A stretch of 6,298 bases of DNA from Campylobacteraceae bacterium (GTDB lineage: Bacteria; Campylobacterota; Campylobacteria; Campylobacterales; Sulfurospirillaceae). The DNA is taken from NCBI GenBank assembly GCA_027055635.1, contig JALUMZ010000292.1, forward strand, positions 1 to 6,298. Direction: 5' to 3'. The position numbers were made by a program, and so were the translations under genes. Below are positions 5,457-6,298 of the stretch, piece after piece (the stretch's first letter is position 1; every line of letters starts with the position of its first letter). The notes under the pieces were generated by a model. It was not told the origin of the DNA and ran no database searches. It saw only the letters and a list, made by a program, of their open reading frames with translations.

Positions 5457-6298
5457 ATTAGGGAAATTTTAGAAAAAAGCTTTGGTTTCAATGACTTTAG
5501 ACCACTACAAAAAGAGAGTATAGACGCTATAGTTTTGGCAAAAGATTTGCTTACTATACTGCCGACAGGTGGAGGAAAATCACTCTGTTATCAACTCCCT
5601 GCTCTGTATTTTAAAGATAAGATTACGATAGTTATATCCCCCCTTATCGCACTTATAAATGATCAGGTTATAAACCTGAGCCAAAATAGTATAAAAGCTG
5701 AAAAATTAACAAGTGAGTTGAGTTCGCAAGAGATAAGTGAAGTCTATAGAAAAATTTATAATTATGAAATCTCTTTGCTTTATGTATCGCCTGAGAGGGC
5801 AAATATGTCTAGTTTCAGGCAACTTCTCAAAGAGGTAGATATAAGTTTTATAGTTATAGATGAGGCACATTGTGTGAGTGAGTGGGGGCACGAGTTTAGA
5901 CCTGATTATAGAAAATTGCACTTCTTAAAAGAGGAGTTTCCTCATATACCCATAGCAGCTTTTACGGCAACTGCCACAAAAAAAGTGGCGCAAGATATAG
6001 TAGATTCTTTGAAGCTAAAAAATCCAACTATACTTAAGGGGAGTTTTTTTAGAGAAAATCTTATTTTAAATGTACAAAAAAGAGTGGGCAACGGTAGAGA
6101 TAAGTTGCTAAGATTTCTAAAAGATTATCAAAATGAGAGTGGAATTATCTATACATTTACTAGAAAAGAGAGTGATGAAGTTGCAAAGTATTTGCAATCA
6201 AAAAAATTTAAAGCTCTCTCATACCATGCGGGGCTAAGTAGCCAAAAGAGAAAAACAGTTCAGCAAAGTTTTATAGAGGATGAGACAAAAATCATAGT
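5457..6298 (+). CDS. recQ: RecQ-family ATP-dependent DNA helicase, 5' part
   Basis: Superfamily 2 3'-5' DNA helicase acting in recombination and replication-fork repair. The first 280 codons are present and the frame is open to the window edge. Motifs in order are: motif 0 FGFNDFRPLQ (residues 9-18), Walker A LPTGGGKS (35-42, Lys41), motif Ia VISPLIALINDQV, Walker B DEAHCVSEWGHEFRP (from 135, including the RecQ aromatic-rich loop), motif III AAFTATA, and the start of helicase domain 2 with GIIYTFTRKESDEVAKYL and SYHAGLSS. The RQC and HRDC regions, if any, lie outside. No ATG, GTG or TTG occurs in frame before motif 0. The frame is closed upstream by TAA at 5442, so the start is placed at ATT 5457, 5 bases from AGGAG. 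ATT is a rare but known initiator (infC). A one-base deletion after ATG 5452 is the alternative. It is probably co-transcribed with the HD-GYP gene, though functionally unrelated. Confidence 0.9.
   Translation, partial: MREILEKSFGFNDFRPLQKESIDAIVLAKDLLTILPTGGGKSLCYQLPALYFKDKITIVISPLIALINDQVINLSQNSIKAEKLTSELSSQEISEVYRKIYNYEISLLYVSPERANMSSFRQLLKEVDISFIVIDEAHCVSEWGHEFRPDYRKLHFLKEEFPHIPIAAFTATATKKVAQDIVDSLKLKNPTILKGSFFRENLILNVQKRVGNGRDKLLRFLKDYQNESGIIYTFTRKESDEVAKYLQSKKFKALSYHAGLSSQKRKTVQQSFIEDETKII

Noticed and set aside
5452..5472. Short peptide frame from ATG 5452, ahead of recQ
   Set aside because: The ATG directly follows AGGAG with no spacing and encodes only six residues. It is better read as part of the recQ leader, or as the remnant of a frameshifted start.
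6084..6090. GTGGGCA in recQ, complementary to 7 bases of the terminator loop of the small RNAs
   Set aside because: A 7-base match inside a coding region is expected by chance at this scale, and it is far from the start codon.

Overview
This AT-rich window has compact gene spacing, AT-rich -10 promoters without clear -35 boxes, and protein families typical of Campylobacterota (Sulfurimonas-like). The assignment rests on composition and protein character, not on a database search. There are five protein genes, two near-identical intergenic small-RNA-like units, and no tRNA, rRNA, CRISPR array or transposase.

Left part (1-2352). A two-gene minus-strand operon runs from a promoter near 2160. 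It encodes a DUF234-type protein of unknown function (1267-2127), whose 3' end overlaps by 11 bases the start of a ChaA-family calcium/sodium:proton antiporter gene (192-1277). This operon is bracketed by two plus-strand copies of a ~100-base unit (72-172 and 2226-2325). Each unit has a conserved -10-like box, a 35-base identical stretch containing CCCTCCTTTTT, and a 9-bp GC-rich hairpin followed by seven Ts. The hairpins differ at one base pair, C-G in one copy and T-A in the other, so pairing is preserved. This is good evidence for a selected RNA structure, and I read the units as twin small RNA genes ending in intrinsic terminators. The first 60 bases hold a possible weak terminator of a gene outside the window.

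Right part (2341-6298). Three plus-strand genes lie 11-12 bases apart and look like one operon. They are a family 5 (OppA/DppA-like) periplasmic solute-binding protein without any permease or ATPase neighbours, a membrane-anchored HD-GYP cyclic-di-GMP phosphodiesterase with a large helical periplasmic domain, and the 5' part of recQ, which runs off the window. The binding-protein gene has an extended -10 so close to its ATG that its mRNA may be leaderless. The recQ frame has no ATG/GTG/TTG start where one is expected. An ATT spaced 5 bases from a strong ribosome binding site is the best candidate, unless a one-base deletion is present.

A plausible joint reading is that the solute-binding protein captures a peptide or other small ligand and either feeds a transporter encoded elsewhere or informs the periplasmic domain of the HD-GYP enzyme. 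recQ may be a passenger in that operon. The pyrimidine tract of both RNA copies resembles the 3' tail of 16S rRNA and is perfectly complementary over 10 bases to the recQ ribosome binding site, so regulation of translation is a testable idea.
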